Shown piece by piece: positions 39,901 to 48,828 of a stretch of DNA of 64,000 bases. The stretch spans positions 10,788,001-10,852,000 of the forward strand of contig OY720103.1 in the NCBI GenBank assembly GCA_963082875.1. Reading direction: 5' to 3'. The notes under the pieces were generated by a model, which was not told where the DNA came from, ran no database searches, and saw only the letters and a program-made list of their open reading frames with translations. Both the position numbers and the translations under genes were made by a program. Source of the DNA: Corella eumyota (taxonomy: Eukaryota > Chordata > Ascidiacea > Phlebobranchia > Corellidae). Within the stretch, counting starts at the first letter, position 1, and each line of letters starts with the position of its first letter.

Positions 39901-41010
39901 AAAAAGTACAACAAACGGGTCAGAGAGAACAAAATAAGGTCATTTTCCTATGTCTGCCAGCATATGATCTTACGACGATGACGTCGTGCGTCACGTGACT
40001 CGCGAGCGTTGGGACTTTCCCTATTTACCTTCAAATCCCGATATCTCAAAAACTACTTGACCAATTTTTAAAATAATGGTATCCACGTGCAAGTTGGAAA
40101 AATTCTAACATATTTAAAAAGGAAACTCTACGACCGAACCATCTCTTTAAATAGGAATGTTGTCTGCTTGCTTTTGAGGTGAACAAACAAAAATAAATCA
40201 TCAAGTTGGTCTTATTTACGTTACAAACATAATATTTGATTTAAATACATAGAAACTTAATCTAAATTCTTGAATATATTTACTTTCAAATAATTTTTAA
40301 TTTATGAAAATATTATACCGGTCAAAACACTAAGCTTTATAACACGAGGTCCTGGGTTTGATCCCTACCGCTCTCATGCTATAATAAATGATATTTTAAA
40401 CTATTAAAGTCAACTTGAGACTGGGTCAGGGTACCAGATGTTACTCTATGTTTAGATTGTAAAGTCGACCTTCCCACATCGAGGATAAAAAATACAAAAA
40501 AAAAATTTGAACACAATTCTATAAAAAATAAATAAAAAATTTATAAATCTTAAATTATATTTAATCTTTTGTAACAACGTTTTTATTATTTTCTTAAAAC
40601 TTTCCTACATCTGCCAGACGCGAACTTTCATTGTTACGCACATAAAAGCTCATTGTTGTGGGGAATATGACGTCATAATAGGACTTTTAAGTTGTCCTTC
40701 TAACTGTTCTTTACAACTTAACAAGCTTTAAATATTTTAATGAAGTGATTTTAAGTCTTTCGAAGACCTGATTACGTCATAATATAACTATGACGTAACA
40801 ACATACAAGTAGTCAAATTTTTTTTAATTTTTTTTTTTTTTTTTTTTTTTTTTTCGCGGGATCAGTTTTTTTGACGTCATCGCTAATGACGTATGTTGTG
40901 TTAAGGTGCACAGATTGGTGGTGGTGGACAGGTTCGATCACGTGACCGGGATCGTTTCGCTTTCGGATATTCTCAACTTTATCGTTCTTAAACCTTACGG
41001 GGACGGGTAA
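33933..41010 (+). CDS. PRKAG: AMP-activated protein kinase gamma subunit
   Basis: Eleven exons: 33933-33988, 34106-34146, 34450-34607, 35032-35101, 35434-35580, 36163-36361, 37118-37244, 37727-37895, 37982-38019, 38475-38627, 40906-41010. All are in phase; about 420 residues. Regulatory subunit of AMPK that senses AMP/ATP through four CBS motifs. The N-terminal 100 residues are basic and family-variable. Then [20 protein letters not shown] and [23 protein letters not shown] Asp motifs TITDF, KFDVI and LSDIL; nucleotide-contact motifs [19 protein letters not shown] and [23 protein letters not shown]. These match human gamma 1 closely, so nucleotide binding should be intact. Intron 10 (2.3 kb) holds a large foldback element. 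A single gene may serve for the vertebrate gamma 1/2/3 set. Confidence 0.94.
34725..34960 (+). repeat. Diverged SINE copy
   Basis: AATTCACTACATGTGGTC head part, CAATGCTGTAGCACTATTTA, GATAAGCCAAAACTAACCAG, GACTGGGTTGGGGTAACAAA. PRKAG intron 3. Confidence 0.65.
35200..35300 (+). repeat. SINE 3' fragment
   Basis: ATACCGAACTGCCAACGTCA, AAGACGGGGTTGAGGCAAC, GTCAACCTTTCCACATCAAG. PRKAG intron 4. Confidence 0.6.
35875..36005 (+). repeat. Interspersed repeat B
   Basis: GTCCAATTTATAGACCTAC, AAATAAATAAAACTGCCG, GTAAATTATCTCG, AATATTAGTTGTGAGTTGCG, CATATTACGACAAATAAAA. PRKAG intron 5; a reversed copy lies in the next intron. Confidence 0.65.
36365..36505. repeat. About 43-bp tandem repeat directly after the PRKAG exon 6 donor
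   Basis: Four imperfect units of AAATTTAAAGGGGAACTTCA with CTAAAAAATAGTCT start within about 15 bp of the splice donor. Confidence 0.7.
36900..37050 (-). repeat. Interspersed repeat B, reversed
   Basis: TTTAATTGTTGTAATAAGGT, CAACTCTCAACTAATATTTG, AATTTACCCAAGCACCACAC, ATGGCAGTTTTATTTCTTTT, GTAGGCCCATAAATTGAAC. PRKAG intron 6. Confidence 0.65.
37318..37495. repeat. Simple tandem repeat (GTAGAAAATGTTAAAAAATG type)
   Basis: A 60-bp unit built of TGGTAGAAAATGTTAAAAA and AATGGTAAAAATTGTTAAAA is present about twice, with partial copies, in PRKAG intron 7. Confidence 0.75.
38103..38365 (-). repeat. tRNA-derived SINE, reversed
   Basis: TGATGTGGAAAGGTTGACTT, CCCAGTCTTGAGTTGCCTGT, AGTGGGGATCAAACCCAGGA, head complement near TGTCCACTACAGA. 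PRKAG intron 9. Confidence 0.8.
38740..40146. mobile_element. Long foldback (terminal inverted repeat) element, non-coding
   Basis: The left arm begins AGAGATGGTTCGGTCGTAGA and the right arm ends with its exact reverse complement; both sides are flanked by TTAA (38736-38739 and 40147-40150). The outermost roughly 330 bp of each arm are almost perfect complements, including the GC-rich block GCTCGCGAGTCACGTGACG. Likeness continues, more diverged, to about 39230 and 39650, leaving a loop of roughly 400 bp. No open frame of note, so it is non-autonomous. TTAA flanks suggest a piggyBac-like mechanism, but the termini are not the usual ones. It lies in PRKAG intron 10 and would fold into a long hairpin in the pre-mRNA. 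Confidence 0.85.
40320..40495 (+). repeat. SINE with an internal deletion
   Basis: ACACGAGGTCCTGGGTTTGA, CGCTCTCATGCTATAATAAA (middle missing), CTTGAGACTGGGTCAGGGTA, CTTCCCACATCGAGGATAAA, A-rich tail. PRKAG intron 10, outside the foldback element. Confidence 0.75.
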
Positions 41011-41105
41011 GCACTGTCGGGTGGTTTCCCCTCTGACGAGATTTTTTTCTACAACATGCACTGCCTGTCCTTCCAAATCAACATTTTGCGATTTTTATAC
41101 TTTTG

Positions 41106-41474
41106 TGACGTCATCGTTGTTCTTGACGTCATAACTGGGTTCTTCTGCAACGCCTACAACGATTAATTTGACGTCATCATTAGGTTTTGACGTCACCTAA
41201 TAGTTTTTTCTACACGTCATCTATAATTGTGTGACGTCATCATTGTCTTTGACGTCATCACTAGGTTCTATCGCGATACCGACATCGATAGTCTGACGTC
41301 ACCACTGGTTTTAATAAAATTCTGTGACGTCATCTTTGTCTTTGACGTCATCATTGGGTTATTTGACGTCACCGGGTTTTTTCCGATTACAATTATGTGA
41401 CGTCATCACTGAGTTCTATTTTGACAAAGATTTTGTGACGTCATTATTGTTTTTAATCAGACTCTGTGACGTCA
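41106..41474. promoter_or_regulatory. Cluster of 13 TGACGTCA palindromes
   Basis: Exact TGACGTCA octamers start at 41106, 41124, 41169, 41188, 41232, 41250, 41294, 41325, 41343, 41364, 41398, 41436 and 41467. Many are followed by TC(A/T). TGACGTCA is the consensus CRE bound by CREB/ATF bZIP factors. The cluster begins 96 bp after the PRKAG stop codon, so it is in the 3' UTR or just downstream; an AATAAA lies inside it at 41313. Whether it acts as DNA control sequence, as an RNA element or only as a repeat is not known. Confidence 0.8.
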
Positions 41475-44400
41475 TCTTTAATTTTTTCTGGGGTGGTTGG
41501 CTAAACTACATATTACAAAGGTTACTGAAGAATTAAATATTTTTTATTATTTACTCGCGTATTAGGTTTGAAGTTTGTGTTAGAATAACTTTTTGAAACA
41601 ATTATTTTGTATTTCTGGATTGATAACTTTTGTGTTTTATTTAATATATGAGATTTTACTTTCAAATTTCTGTTAAAAAAGAAAAACAACATTTTATTAA
41701 AGTTTATGTCAAATTTTTTTGGGGGAAATTGAAGGTAATTTTGGGGTAAAAGGGGGTAAAAGAAAACGGTAAAATAGCGTTGTTAGGGTTATGATCTTCA
41801 GTAAATTGCTTTTTTGGTAATATGTCATTAATTCTAATGGTATTACAGTATTTTTAAAGCTCTTATTTAGTTGAATTATTTAGTTAATGGCTTGGCTTTT
41901 TTATATTAAGTTATATACCCTTAAAATTTTGTATTATAACATTATCCATATTTTACAATTTATTTTTTTTCTGAAATTTATCAAAAATCAAAAATAATTT
42001 TAAGTAAATAGGCAGGAAAAGTTGCACTGTATGTACAATTATTTTTTTGTGCTTATCATACTAATATCAATATTTATTCAACCTTATTCTATATGTTAGT
42101 TCATTTTTGTTCCAAATTTATCATTTTTTTTTCAAAATTCAGCCCCATTTTAAGTTTACAAAATTTTATGTTATTTTCTAGGGAAAGATTTTAATATCTT
42201 GTGTGTTCGATTATTACGTGTTAATATAACATTGTGACGTCATTATTTAACGGTAGGGTCGCGTCGTTCGTGTGTTAATGCTTACACAATATAAATGATT
42301 TTAGTGATAAATTGAAAACTTGAAATAAAGATGCCACAGACAAAGTAATGTTATTTTATTGATATTAAATTATTTGTCCATTTTTTCTCGATGTGGAAAG
42401 GATAACTTCATAGCCCAAACATGGAGTAACATTTGTTACCCTGACCCAGTCTTAAGTTGATTTGCCAGTTTTGTATATTTTTAAACTTATAAATATTCCT
42501 TTATCCTGACTGTTTTTGTGGTTGTTGTTTAGTAAGAAATGCTTAGGTTTTAAATAGAGATTGACCTAACTCCTTTTTCAAGGAAAACACACAATAGCTA
42601 ACTTCAAATGTTTAAATTTTAATTCAAAACATTTATAACTTTAACTATTGAGTCTGTTGTTACTTGACATCGTAAATTTAAAATTAAATTTCGTTGGCGA
42701 TACTTTAACCCTATACCGACAGGTTTAATGGCGTTTTTAGCGTATGTGGCTGTTAAAGAGTTACGTTTTCTAATTACTGTATGTATGTGTACTCATAAGG
42801 GTACATTGATTAAAAAAAACAGGTTGGTATTTTTAATTGTAATCAATAAGTTGGTTCTGCGTTCTTATTGGTTGTCTAATTTGATTGATTTTTAACTTAC
42901 GGCTTTATGGATATTTTTAATTACTTTTATGGGTCGATAATAATTAAAAGATATTGTATTTTTTGATAAATATTTGATCTTTTTAAGATTTTGATAGGTT
43001 TGTGTTTTTGTTAAATTAGGTTTTGGAATACTCTAAGGAAGTGATTTATTGCATTAACCTATAGTAACAAACCTTCTTTTAAAATGTTTATTAAATAATT
43101 GGCCTAAAGCAGCTGCATAAATTCTCCAAGGGCCATTAAAAATAAACTTTTGTGTTTGAAATATTCTGTTAAAATTAATTTTAAATTATTTAAATAGCCA
43201 ATTAAATTATTTTATTGCTAGTTAGTATCCTATGCAAAAAATTGGGGTTATTTTCAATATTTTATATTTTTGCGATAATTAGTTAAAAATAATTTTGAAA
43301 TTATTTTTTTGAACTTTTTTTTATTAAGAATAAGCTAGCGTTCGATAAGGTTTTATATTGACTTAATGAAATTGTATAAAAGTATGTCAACATGCCCACA
43401 ACACTCCCATATTACATATATAAGGTCACCTTGCCAAAGGTTTCGTAATTTCTTAGAAACTTTAAAAAAAAACTTTTTATAAATATTTTGTCATGTAGAT
43501 TTCAAGAATAAAATATCGATAATATAAATTGCTATAAAATTAACAAAATTGAATTAATATTTATATAAAACACGTTATTTTAACTTATATAAGTTATAAA
43601 ATGTTTAAGTAGAAATACAATTGAAATGTAATAGTCTGAATGATAAACAGATAATGTTACAACGTACCAAGCTTTTACAATTCCTATTTTCCAATATACA
43701 TACGGTACAGACCTAGGTCAAGCGCCTAGGTTTAAAAATAGTTTTTAAGTTCTCTTTTAAAGGGTGAATATAAAGTGAAATACGTTCTTAGACTGAGTAC
43801 TTGAGCAAAACTTAGAAAAACCAATAGCTTTGTACTTAAAATTGTGAAATAATTAACTAGTTTTTTCTGTGTACGTGACTTTTTTGTATGAATTAAACCC
43901 GCAATATTTGTATTTAAGGTTATAGAAGTCTAGGGGGCTACATAAGCAATTTTTGATTAGTTACTGGTTGTTTAATTATTTTTGTTTAATTATTTGAACT
44001 TTATAGTTTATTTTCGTGACTTTTTAAAATTATAAGATATCTATGTGGTTGTTTGCAAAGCATTGATGTTATGATGTCATAATCCATTTAAATATTACGC
44101 ACAATTGACATTCGGGAATAAACAACATTATAAACAAATTATTTTTCTTGAAATTTTTTGTGGGTAAAATTTTTTTAAGGCTAGATTTTTGGTGATATTT
44201 TTTGCAGTTTTTGGTCTATTTTAAATATTTAGGTCACATATTTTGCGCGTTAATTATTTTTCTGTGAACTTTAGTATCCAGGTAGTATTTTTAACACAAA
44301 ATTAAGGCTAATAAACTGATATTCGTCCTTGAAGCGCTAACAACCAACTAAGCGAGAACTCATGTGGCGTTCTTTATTAAATAAAAAAAAAACATTCGCT
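41475..44400. other. Large AT-rich intergenic region
   Basis: Almost 3 kb without a convincing exon. Holds an AATAAA at about 42324, one more TGACGTCA near 42235 and a reversed SINE 3' fragment at about 42385-42470 (CGATGTGGAAAGGATAACTT, CCCAGTCTTAAGTTGA). The right part should contain the creatine-kinase regulatory region. Confidence 0.55.
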
Positions 44401-44403
44401 CGC

Positions 44404-44410
44404 TATAAAA
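44404..44410 (+). promoter_or_regulatory. TATA box of creatine kinase first exon a
   Basis: TATAAAA inside CTCGCTATAAAAGATCGCCC, 101 bp before the ATG at 44511. A start site about 30 bp downstream would give a short leader. One of the few clear TATA boxes in the window, fitting a highly expressed tissue gene. Confidence 0.65.
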
Positions 44411-44510
44411 GATCGCCCGGCTTGCTTGCCTGTTACATTTCTGCGTTATCAATAGTACAAGTCACTTCAGTCTAAGCATTCGTCGTTTTCTATCTCTATT
44501 AAAATCAAAG

Positions 44511-47500
44511 ATGGCAAATACCAATACAGCTCGTTTTACTGCTAAGGATGAGTACCCAGATTTGAGCCAGCATAAAAATCATATGGCGAAATGCATGAAT
44601 TTGGAGATCTATAAGAAATGTAGGACCAAGCAAACGCCGAATGGGTATACCATTGATATGGCAATTCAGACTGGAGTTGACAACCCAGGTGAGAGTGAAT
44701 TGCAACAATATTTAAATAAACAAAATGGTTAAGTTTTAATTCGTTTTCAAACTTTATCTTTACGCATTCGCTGGTATAACTAAGGGTTAATTAACTGAGT
44801 ATAATGTTTTTACGGCAAATTTAATTACATTTTGGCAGGTTGTGGTAGCTATTATTAAGGACCCTTTTTTATATTTTTAAATATCTTTTTATCTGTAAAT
44901 ACCGCTTAAAGTTATATATATATATTTAACTTGGACATTCTTTTTTAACTTCAAACTAGGATCAATATATACACAGACGATGTATTTTAAATTAGAAAGC
45001 GTCACAAATCGATATTTACTATCTAGTTAAGCTTAATGCACTTTTATTTAATTACTTTTTTTAAATTATTTAGTAGTAGCCTTATGGACTTAGTCATTTA
45101 TTTATTTGTATCCGCTAGATGATGCTAAAGCGCATTTTTTGTGTAATTTTTTTCAGGCATTATGAAGGCCATAAATATTTAAAATAAACAGTTTTATTAA
45201 GAATAATTATTATTTTACACAGGTTTAGGATAAGTAGTATACTAGCAGTAATAGTAAGTCAACCCAGTTGTTAAGATATTTTCAAAGTAGATTAGCCCTC
45301 ACAGCAAATATAAAGCAACATGAATCTTAATTCCGCCAACTTCTCCGACGCTGAGGAGCACCCAGACCTAACCACTCACAATAACCACATGGCTCATTGT
45401 TTAACCAAAGAAGTTTATGCTAAGCTTAGAAATAAGACGACACCTGCCGGTTATACTTTAGACTTAGCAATTCAAACAGGAGTTGATAACCCAGGTATAT
45501 AAAGTTTGAGTTAAGTTTTTGAGTTGAAAGTGAGTTTTGAGTGAAAAACTAATTTACTAACATAATTTTTGTTGCAATAAATATTTAACAAAATTGTATT
45601 TTTAATTATTTGAACGACAACTTATCTATGGTATTCTATTGCATATATTAATAAATAGTTATCGATTTTTTCTAATCTTTCAAAAAAACTATTAGTTTAA
45701 TATAAAAAATATTTTAGCCATGGCTTAAGCTAATTAAAAATGTGTGGCTTAGCGTTGACGTGCATACCAAATATCTCCAAATGAATTTGGAGCGATTAAT
45801 CTTCGGTACCATATGGCGGATTATGCTTTTAGGTTTTTTATTCAATGAGCGATTATCGTCTTTAAATTTTACTTGAATATTTTGTACGCTTATTCTTAAA
45901 TGTAGGATTGTAGTTGGTAGACCTAACGGGAGTAATTTGGACTTTATACTAAGCATGTTAATGGTTAATAAGTAATTATATGATAATAACGCTAAAATGT
46001 ATGGAAATAATGGCGAAGCTATAAACTTTTTATCAAATAACTTCGAATTTCGCTCTAACTTTAACTTTAAGCAATCTTTGGAAAACCCAGTGACAAAACC
46101 GATTTACGAAAACAGTTTTAAAGTAGAAACCACTTCAAGTTCTAGACCAACGCGTTCTTTTAATAGAACATCTGAAGAAGAACCGAAACCAGCAACATCA
46201 CTTAAAAAAATTAGCGCTAAAAAATTTAAAAATAAAATATGTGAAAAAAAATCAGACAGTGTAATATATGGGTGTCCAGGTTGTTCTAATTGTCCGCTTA
46301 GCAAAACGCCAACGTTAAACATAGGACTGTGTGAGTATTTGCCGTGTTTGTTATTCTGTAGTGACATTAACATTGGCAGTGTAGTGAATTTTACAATGAT
46401 TTAACATTTTGTGTTGATTTTTAGGGCATCCTTTTATTATGACTGTCGGTTGTGTTGCTGGTGATGAAGAATCTTATGACGTATTCGCCGATCTTTTCGA
46501 CCCAGTCATCGAGGCTCGACATAACGGTTACAAAAAGACTGACACCCACAAGACCGACATCGATCCAAGTCATCTTAAAGGAGGGGAGAACATGGACCCA
46601 AAATACGTCCTCTCTTCTCGGGTTCGAACCGGAAGAAGCATCCGAGGACTTTGTCTTCCACCTCACTGCAGCAGAGCTGAGAGACGAAAGGTTGAAGATA
46701 TTGCTTGCAAAGGTAAGGCTTTTATATATATTTTTTTTTGTATTTATTTAAAAATTTATTCTCCTAACACTGGTCTTGTTTATAGCATTGGATAATCTTA
46801 CTGGTGAACTGAAAGGCAAGTACTTTCCATTGAAAGGAATGACCGAGGAACACCAAGACCAACTGATCGACGATCACTTTTTGTTCGACAAGCCAGTTTC
46901 CCCACTTCTTCTCGCCTCAAACATGGCTCGCGACTGGCCCGATGCACGTGGTATCTGGCACAACGACAAAAAGAACTTCTTGGTTTGGGTGAACGAGGAA
47001 GATCATCTTCGAGTCATCTCCATGCAGAAAGGAGGAAACATCAACGAGGTCTTCCACCGATTCTGCACCGGACTTCAGCTTGTAAGTCTAACTATAACAA
47101 AACTTTGACCTGAATTTTTTTATATGACCAACAAAATCGTTTTTTCCAAGGTCGAAAAGCAAATGAAAAAAAGTGGATACGAATACATGTGGAACCCACA
47201 TCTCGGCTACGTTCTTACTTGCCCCAGCAACTTGGGCACTGGGGTTCGAGCTGGGGTCCATCTTTCCATCCCACTCTTCTCTAAGAACCCCAAATTTGAC
47301 GAAGCCCTAAAGAAACTTCGTCTTCAAAAGCGAGGAACCGGTAAAAATCTTACTCTTTTTTAAGTTAATATAAAACACACTTTTGAGCAACGTAACTGAT
47401 TTTTTTTGATTGACAGGTGGAGTTGACACCGCCTCCGAGGGAGGAGTCTTCGACATCTCCAACGCTGATCGTCTCGGCTTCTCGGAGGTCGAACTCGTAC

Positions 47501-47601
47501 AGATGGTTATTGACGGAGTCGAGTTCCTTATTCAGTGTGAGAAGAAGTGCGAGAAGGGAGACAGTCCAGACGGTGACGTAGACGCTCTTGCGCAGAAGTA
47601 A
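44511..47601 (+). CDS. CK: Creatine kinase, cytosolic type, isoform from first exon a
   Basis: Exons 44511-44688, 46425-46712, 46786-47081, 47151-47340 and 47417-47601, in phase, 378 residues, the usual length. Transfers phosphate between ATP and creatine. Seen: N-terminal [15 protein letters not shown], then [55 protein letters not shown], the active-site Cys in [40 protein letters not shown] and [20 protein letters not shown]. There is no mitochondrial targeting peptide. Exons 2-5 are clearly richer in G and C at third positions than neighbouring genes, a sign of high expression. An AATAAA lies at 47712. First exon b (45320) is an alternative to first exon a. Confidence 0.95.
45320..45494 (+). 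CDS. CK: Creatine kinase alternative first coding exon b
   Basis: Encodes [20 protein letters not shown] and, after [20 protein letters not shown], ends IQTGVDNP/G with donor GTATAT. It is homologous to first exon a over its full length, is the same size within one codon and ends in the same phase 1, so either can join the exon at 46425. Splicing both together would duplicate the N-terminal domain, so mutually exclusive use from separate promoters is expected. With it the protein is 377 residues. Confidence 0.85.
45997..46330 (+). CDS. Possible third first exon in the creatine kinase intron
   Basis: An open frame of 111 codons from [20 protein letters not shown] ends at GGACTGT/GTGAGT, a strong donor in phase 1, the phase needed to join creatine kinase exon 2 at 46425. 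The protein is Ser/Thr/Lys rich with a short Cys-rich stretch ([15 protein letters not shown]) and has none of the creatine kinase N-terminal domain. It could be a divergent first exon, a separate small gene or a chance frame. No family recognised. Confidence 0.35.
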
Positions 47602-48828
47602 ACCAACGACTTGTAGTATTATTCACGTTTTGCTCTGTACTTGCTGTGTTTGGATATTTATAACCATTCTGTTTTTTATTAGTCATTTATATCATCCAAA
47701 TATGTCGTAGAAATAAAAATCAAGTAAAATTTATTTTTATGGGCTAGAATTGCTTCTGGTTTGGTTAATTCAAATATCTAATTAATGAGGATAAATTGAT
47801 TAAAAAAAAAACTAAAAAATGAAGAATTTTTTGGCATCATTAAAACTTCGAAACCGGGACGTTTTGAAATCGTAAGTACACGTGGGTTGAAATTTTACCA
47901 GAAAAAGTTAAATTTTAGATTAAATAATCTTCTGCATTTAAATATTTAGTAGAAAAGGATTATTTAAACAATATTTTAACAGTTTTAAGGTATGGTTATG
48001 GTTTTATCTTAAACGGTTTTTAAAATTTTTGAGTTTTTGTTAAACTTTTGAAAATTTCTGCGAAAGTTAACGAATTACGAAACTAAGTTTAGAAATGTTT
48101 AAAAGGGTTGTTAAAACATGTCGTCATTGTGGTTCTGTTTAAATGATTTTAGCAGTCTTAAGGCCCGTTCACACGGCGTACGCAACGTAACGTAGTGTAA
48201 GATTTCGCAACCATTTAAAATGAACAGAGCCGTTCACACGTACGAAAGTTTGCGTAAGTTACGTAAGATTTCGTAAAGTTTTGTGGCTGGAACGAAATTT
48301 ACGCAAGATTTCGTAAGCGGTATACTTTTATATTTTGTATTTGTTAATTCCTAGAATTTGTAAAGTTACGTAACGCAACGCAGCGCAACGAAACGTTAGC
48401 TTGTCGTGTGAACAGGCCTTAAACTTAAAAAAGAGCTATTAGTATTTGCCTATTATTTGAATGCAGTATATATTTAGCGAACTTACTTTAAAAATGGACG
48501 GTTGCCAAAAGTTTTGGCCAGAAGATTTGTCCTGGTTTGTCAGCTATAACTATGTAAAATTTTTAGTTTTTATGGCAACGCAAATTTTCTACTGGAAGTG
48601 AAAAAATAACCAGGTCAAAATTTATGGCACTACAGTACTAGGGCAATTGATAAATTAACCAAACGGTTATAAGGTTGTTATATAAACTTAAAAAAATATC
48701 AAACAATGATGAGTTTTGCTTAACAAATTAGTCACATGTGGCATTTAGTTTAAAATAATTAATCCTAATATTTTAATTCGTACAGGGACTTTGAAAAACA
48801 ACATTTTTGTGTAATTTTTATTAAATTA
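47602..48828. other. Spacer between convergent creatine kinase and giant gene
   Basis: Creatine kinase 3' UTR with polyadenylation signal AATAAA at 47712-47717, then AT-rich sequence and one MITE (48162-48418). No gene seen. Confidence 0.6.
48162..48418. mobile_element. 257-bp MITE with TTAA target duplication
   Basis: Ends GGCCCGTTCACACG and CGTGTGAACAGGCC are near-perfect inverted repeats and both sides are flanked by TTAA (48158-48161 and 48419-48422). The inside is full of short CGTAACG, CGCAACG and GTAAGATTTCGTAA motifs in both orientations and has no coding capacity. TTAA duplication points to a piggyBac-type transposase acting in trans. Confidence 0.8.

Noticed and set aside
45714-45956. 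Minus-strand open frame inside the creatine kinase intron
   Set aside because: No start context, splice signals or family likeness.
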